Shown piece after piece: positions 60,534-64,000 of a DNA stretch of 64,000 nt. The notes under the pieces were generated by a model. That model ran no database searches. It saw only the letters and a list, made by a program, of their open reading frames with translations, and was not told the origin of the DNA. Within the stretch, counting starts at the first letter, position 1, and each line of letters begins with the position of its first letter. The position numbers and the translations under genes are program-made. The stretch is from Chachezhania antarctica (GTDB lineage: Bacteria > Pseudomonadota > Alphaproteobacteria > Rhodobacterales > Rhodobacteraceae): positions 44,990-108,989 of the forward strand of contig NZ_QZEX01000014.1 in NCBI RefSeq assembly GCF_003646465.1, written 5' to 3'.

Positions 60534-61713
60534 CTAGGAGCGCAACATCCCGACGGCGGCGGCCAAGGGCATCGCACGCAATCCGTTAGCGGTGGGAACA
60601 TCCCGTTCTCCGGCATACACGAGGATCTTCCGGTCAGCGCTGATGTCATCCGACGCCAGATGAAATCCGCGGGATACTTTTGGCGCCGTCGCGCGCTTGA
60701 CTTCTATCGCCCATGTCTCGCCGCCGGGCAACCTCAGCACAAGGTCGAGATCTGCCCCGGCTGAGGTGCGATAGAAATATGGCTCTGTCCCCGGTCGGGG
60801 CAGCGGAGATGAGGGTTTCGATGCAGAATCCTTCCCAGCTTCCTCCGATCACGGGATGCCCAAGTAGGCTCTCCATTGAAGCCAGGCCCAGCAATGCGTG
60901 TACCAGCCCACTGTCCCGCACAAAGACTTTTGGTGATTTCACGAGACGCTTGCCGACATTTTCGTGCTACGGCTGCAGGCGCCGAACCAGCATCAGGTCG
61001 ACCAGCAGGTCGAGGTACCGCCCGATCGTCTGTCCTGATACGCCGAGACCTTCTGCCAGAGCCGCGGCGTTCAGCAGACCACCCTGCGCATGGGCCAGCA
61101 TGGTCCAAAAGCGGCGCAATGTGGCGGCCGGGATTCGGGGGCCAAGGGCAGGGATGTCGCGCTCCAGATAGGTGCGGAGGAAGTCCTCAGGCCAGTTCAT
61201 GCTGGTTCTGTCGTTATTGGCCTGGAAGCTATCCGGGAACCCGCCGCGCAACCACAACCGGTTCAGATGCTCTGGGTTTACCTCGTCGATCAAAAGCGGC
61301 GGCGTTTCGATGTACCGGACGCGTCCAGCAAGGGATTCCGCCGACTGATGCAGCAGGGCCCTCGATGCCGATCCCAGCAGCAGGAACTGCCCGGTACGCA
61401 TGCCCTTGCGGCGCCGCATATCGATCTGGCCGCGAAGGATTTTGAACAGGCCCGGCATCTGTTGTACCTCGTCGAGTATCACGAGCCGACCGAGTTGTTC
61501 ATCGAGGTACAGGTCTGGCTGTGACAGGACCTGCCGGTCGGATTCGCGCTCCAGGTAAAGGTAGACGGAAGGGCGTCGCGCCGCTATTTCCAGCGCAATC
61601 GTGGTTTTTCCAACCTGCCGGGGGCCTAGAAGGACTGCGGCAGCTTGGGTTTCAAGTGCCGCATTAAGGTTCTGATTGGTATGGCGTGGATACATACCTT
61701 GAAAATCTTCCAT
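60534..61713 (-). pseudogene. AAA_14/DUF4143-type ATPase gene with a nonsense codon and a frameshift
   Basis: The N-terminal part is a normal AAA_14 ATPase: LLGPRQVGKTTIALEIA (Walker A), LVILDEVQQMPGLF (Walker B) and LLLGSASRALL. DUF4143 follows, with ERDIPALGPRIPAATLRRF. An in-frame TAG at 60967-60969 stands where a Trp codon (TGG) is expected after RRLQP. Homology continues in the same frame (KSPKVFVRDSGLVHALLGL) until a run of four G near 60791, where one extra base shifts the frame. The tail (YFYRTSAGADLDLVLRLPGG, ending AAVGMLRS) completes the gene in the new frame. Function of this ATPase class is not known. Confidence 0.85.
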
Positions 61714-62259
61714 CTTGTGGATGATATACAAGGTAAATCGAGATGTCGGGCTGCGCGAGTGACGATGTCGCGGGCTCGTCCAACAGACTATCTCGGAGCC
61801 GCCGCGCTAAGTGTAAATGACGACAGGTTAAGACCGCCAAGGCAACGGATCCGGAACGGTTGCCGACAAAATACTCACCCAGCCGATCGAAGAAAAGGCA
61901 AAGTTATTGGACGTATGTGCAACCTGCGAGGCGCAGCGCTTACTTTGCAAAACGGATACGCATCCGCCGCCGCATCGATCGAGCGCCTGGACGCCTGGCC
62001 ATTGGAACGCGCGGTTCATTCAGGATCGTCAGGCCCAGAAGATCCTCCACCTGACTGGCGAAGATAGTACCCGCTATTTCGGTCGTGAAGCCCATGGTGA
62101 CAGAGACCAAAATGAACTTGATGAAGCTCTCCAGACGCGGGACGATGGTCGCCGCAAGCTACCCGAAATCGAAAGGGCAGGGTCCGACGTCCCCAACGCC
62201 GGCTTGTTTGGTCACCACAACTGTCGTTACGTCTAATGTGACGTCAGGAGAGCCACACA
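61714..62259. other. gene-poor interval with one possible membrane-protein remnant
   Basis: No credible complete gene. On the minus strand at about 61939-62148 an open frame reads LESFIKFILVSVTMGFTTEI and then AGTIFASQVEDLLGL, hydrophobic and coding-like, but I cannot assign a family. An inverted repeat TACCTTG/CAAGGTA (61695-61735) overlaps the ATPase pseudogene start. Confidence 0.4.
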
Positions 62260-63174
62260 ATGTCTTTCACACTGAAGCAGTTGCGTTACTTCGTGGCGGT
62301 CGCCGAAAAGGGCTCCGTCATCGGCGCGGCGCAGTCGCTGTCGATCGCACAATCTTCCGTGACCGAGGCATTGAAGAACCTCGAGGCCGACTTGGGTGTG
62401 ACGCTGTTCGAACGCCATGCCCGGGGGCTGAACATCACGCACAGCGGGCACCAGTTCCTGCGGCATGCGACCCAGATCCTGACCGACGTGTCCGGCGCGC
62501 AGCGGGCGTTCAAGCGGCCGCCGGGCACGACATCGGGGCGGTTGAATATCGGGGTCACGTCGTTGATGGCGGGTTATGTCATGTCGGACCTGCTGGCGCG
62601 CTACCGTCGGATGAACCCGGTGGTCGATGTGTCGGCGCTGGAAGATTCGGGCGAGTACCTTGAACACCTGCTGATCGGTGGCGAACTGGACATTGCGGTG
62701 ATGGTGATTTCCAATTTGCGCGATCGGATGGCGCTGCAATCCGAAATCCTCGACGTCTCGGCTTTCCGGTTGTGGCTTCCACTTAACCACCCCCTGGCTG
62801 TGCGCGAAAGCATTGGGCTGGACGATGTCGCGCGCGAGCCGTTGATCATGCTGAACGTCGACGAGATGGAGGAAGAGGCGGTCAAGCTGCTGTCGGCCTT
62901 CGGCGAGCGGCCCCAGATCGCCTTCCGGACCCGAAGCGTTGAAGCCGTGCGCAGCCTTGTCGCCACTGGGGCAGGGGTGACACTGCTGCCGGATCTGGTT
63001 TACCGGCCGTGGTCGCTGGACGGGGACAGGATTGAAAGCCGCGATGTCTCGGGCGCCCTGCCGATCGTGCAGGTGGGCGTGGTCTGGCGGCGGGGGCTGC
63101 CGCTGTCGCCCGCCGTGCGCGATTTCATCGCGCTGGCACGGATGGGGCAGGGCGGCAAGCACCTGCGGCTTTGA
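62260..63174 (+). CDS. LysR-type regulator upstream of the polyamine-type binding-protein gene
   Basis: A 304-residue LysR protein with a winged helix at about 18-40 (SVIGAAQSLSIAQSSVTEAL) and a complete effector domain (about 92-300). AGGAG precedes ATG 62260. It is co-directional with the truncated binding-protein gene 251 bases downstream. In intact neighbourhoods it would probably control that transporter or a linked amine pathway. Confidence 0.9.
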   Translation: MSFTLKQLRYFVAVAEKGSVIGAAQSLSIAQSSVTEALKNLEADLGVTLFERHARGLNITHSGHQFLRHATQILTDVSGAQRAFKRPPGTTSGRLNIGVTSLMAGYVMSDLLARYRRMNPVVDVSALEDSGEYLEHLLIGGELDIAVMVISNLRDRMALQSEILDVSAFRLWLPLNHPLAVRESIGLDDVAREPLIMLNVDEMEEEAVKLLSAFGERPQIAFRTRSVEAVRSLVATGAGVTLLPDLVYRPWSLDGDRIESRDVSGALPIVQVGVVWRRGLPLSPAVRDFIALARMGQGGKHLRL

Positions 63175-63425
63175 TGTGCCCAAGCTATCGGAATTTCCGA
63201 ATGATGCTTTCTGAATAATGAGTTTGCGCGCGCAGCATCAGCGACGCATGGTTTCGGTGCGGCAGAGGAACCCCGGGCCTGTCATGGCAACAGGGCTCCC
63301 GGACCGCGCCCCGGGTATCTGACGGTCGGGGGTCACAAACAAACAAGCCAGGGCGGCCCGCGGGTCCCGGCCATGCTTAACGCGTGGCCAAGGGATGCGT
63401 CTGGTCGGCCCGCAGGGAGACCGCA

Positions 63426-63929
63426 ATGAAGAATACTTTCATCACTGCCGTGGTGAGTTCGATCACGGCCGCCTCGGTCGCGACATCGGCCCTGGCCCAG
63501 ATGACCGAGATTGGCGAAGGCGAAGGCCAGCTGTCAATCGTCGCTTGGGCGGGGTACGTCGAGCGCGGTGAAACCGACCAGAGCTTCGACTGGGTCACCG
63601 GATTCGAGGAAGCGACCGGCTGCATGGTTTCGGTCAAGACGGCCAACACCTCGGACGAGATGGTCGCCCTGATGAACGAAGGCGGCTTCGATCTTGTCAC
63701 CGCGTCGGGCGATGCGTCGCTGCGAATGATCGCAGGCAAGCGGGTGCAGCCGATCAATATCGACCTTGTACCGTCGTGGAGCACAGTGGACGAGCGCCTG
63801 AAGGACGCGCCCTGGCACACCGTCGACGGCGTGCACTACGGCGTGCCCTACATGTGGGGCCCGAACGTTCTTATGGGCACCTCGATTTTTGACTGTTTTC
63901 TCGACTATGGAGCAGTTGGCGCAGCCTGA
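63426..63929 (+). pseudogene. PotD/PotF-like periplasmic binding-protein gene, cut off by an unrelated sequence
   Basis: A signal peptide (MKNTFITAVVSSITAASVATSALA) and the N-terminal domain of a spermidine/putrescine-type binding protein are clear: IVAWAGYVERGETDQSFDWV, DLVTASGDASLRMIAGKRVQ and the ligand-loop VHYGVPYMWGPNVLMG. Homology stops there, at about 63875. The frame then reads TSIFDCFLDYGAVGAA and ends at 63929, about 165 residues instead of about 350. The sequence from about 63880 to the window end has no binding-protein character and looks like the edge of an inserted element. GGGAG lies before ATG 63426. Confidence 0.8.
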
Positions 63930-64000
63930 AGGGCTTGGAAGGCCGTCAGTTGACGGGTTGTTGCGTCGGGTCTGATGATGCGCAGCCCATTTCAGGGTCG

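Noticed and set aside
61939..62148. Minus-strand hydrophobic open frame as a membrane transporter
   Set aside because: Too short, no start with a ribosome site and no family I can name; kept only as a note in the interval entry.
1..64000. CRISPR array, prophage, rRNA or tRNA genes
   Set aside because: No regular spaced repeats other than the 22-bp iterons, no phage structural genes and no conserved RNA gene sequence were seen by eye.

Overview
The window is GC-rich DNA with overlapping, tightly packed operons. Its protein families point to an alphaproteobacterium of the Rhodobacteraceae (Roseobacter/Paracoccus type): several secondary and ABC solute-uptake systems with periplasmic binding proteins, many LysR-type regulators, and a parAB plus Rep_3-type replication module. 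That module (56.6-60.4 kb, with a 22-bp iteron array between parA and rep) indicates that the window lies on a plasmid or chromid. The catabolic load and the long ordered operons fit a chromid or large metabolic plasmid better than a small mobile one. I could not run a search, so family names rest on motifs and overall sequence character.

Layout. 0-3.7 kb: 3' end of mgtE, then a YtcA/HlyD/FUSC efflux set. 3.9-7.3 kb: a choloylglycine-hydrolase-like amidase, glutamate decarboxylase and a membrane protein. 7.4-10.5 kb (minus strand): a Cys-rich Tat-exported amidohydrolase and a TolC-type outer membrane channel that may complete the FUSC pump. 10.5-13.8 kb: a scrapyard with two IS3 remnants, a LysR pseudogene and an ABC ATPase tail, plus an intact BON-MscS channel. 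13.8-18.3 kb: a chemosensory mini-operon (double-PAS receptor, CheR, CheD, triple-CheW) without CheA or CheY. 18.6-24.9 kb: LysR divergent from tctCBA, a triple-RidA protein and a TauE-type exporter.

25.0-36.4 kb: a nine-gene minus-strand operon for uptake and catabolism of an unidentified sugar or polyol (RbsB/A/C-type ABC transporter, SorC regulator, aldo-keto reductase, GlpD-type dehydrogenase, DhnA-type aldolase, FGGY kinase, GMC oxidoreductase). 36.7-39.7 kb: a GbsR/MarR-type regulator behind an 18-bp perfect palindrome, then cydAB quinol oxidase. 39.7-45.1 kb: LysR divergent from a DadA-like oxidase and a second tctCBA. 45.1-54.4 kb: a seven-gene minus-strand operon, dctP-dctQ-dctM-Rieske oxygenase-glutamine-synthetase-like ligase-hyuA-hyuB, divergent from an IclR regulator. 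This last operon is the most promising candidate for an undescribed system. A GS-like amine ligase next to a Rieske oxygenase recalls gamma-glutamyl-activated amine oxidation (aniline type), and an oxoprolinase-family pair could recover the glutamate.

55.4-64 kb: a doubly truncated fic gene, the replication/partition module, a DUF4143-type ATPase pseudogene (one nonsense codon, one frameshift), a LysR gene, and a polyamine-type binding-protein gene that loses homology about 110 bases before the window end, probably at a mobile-element junction.
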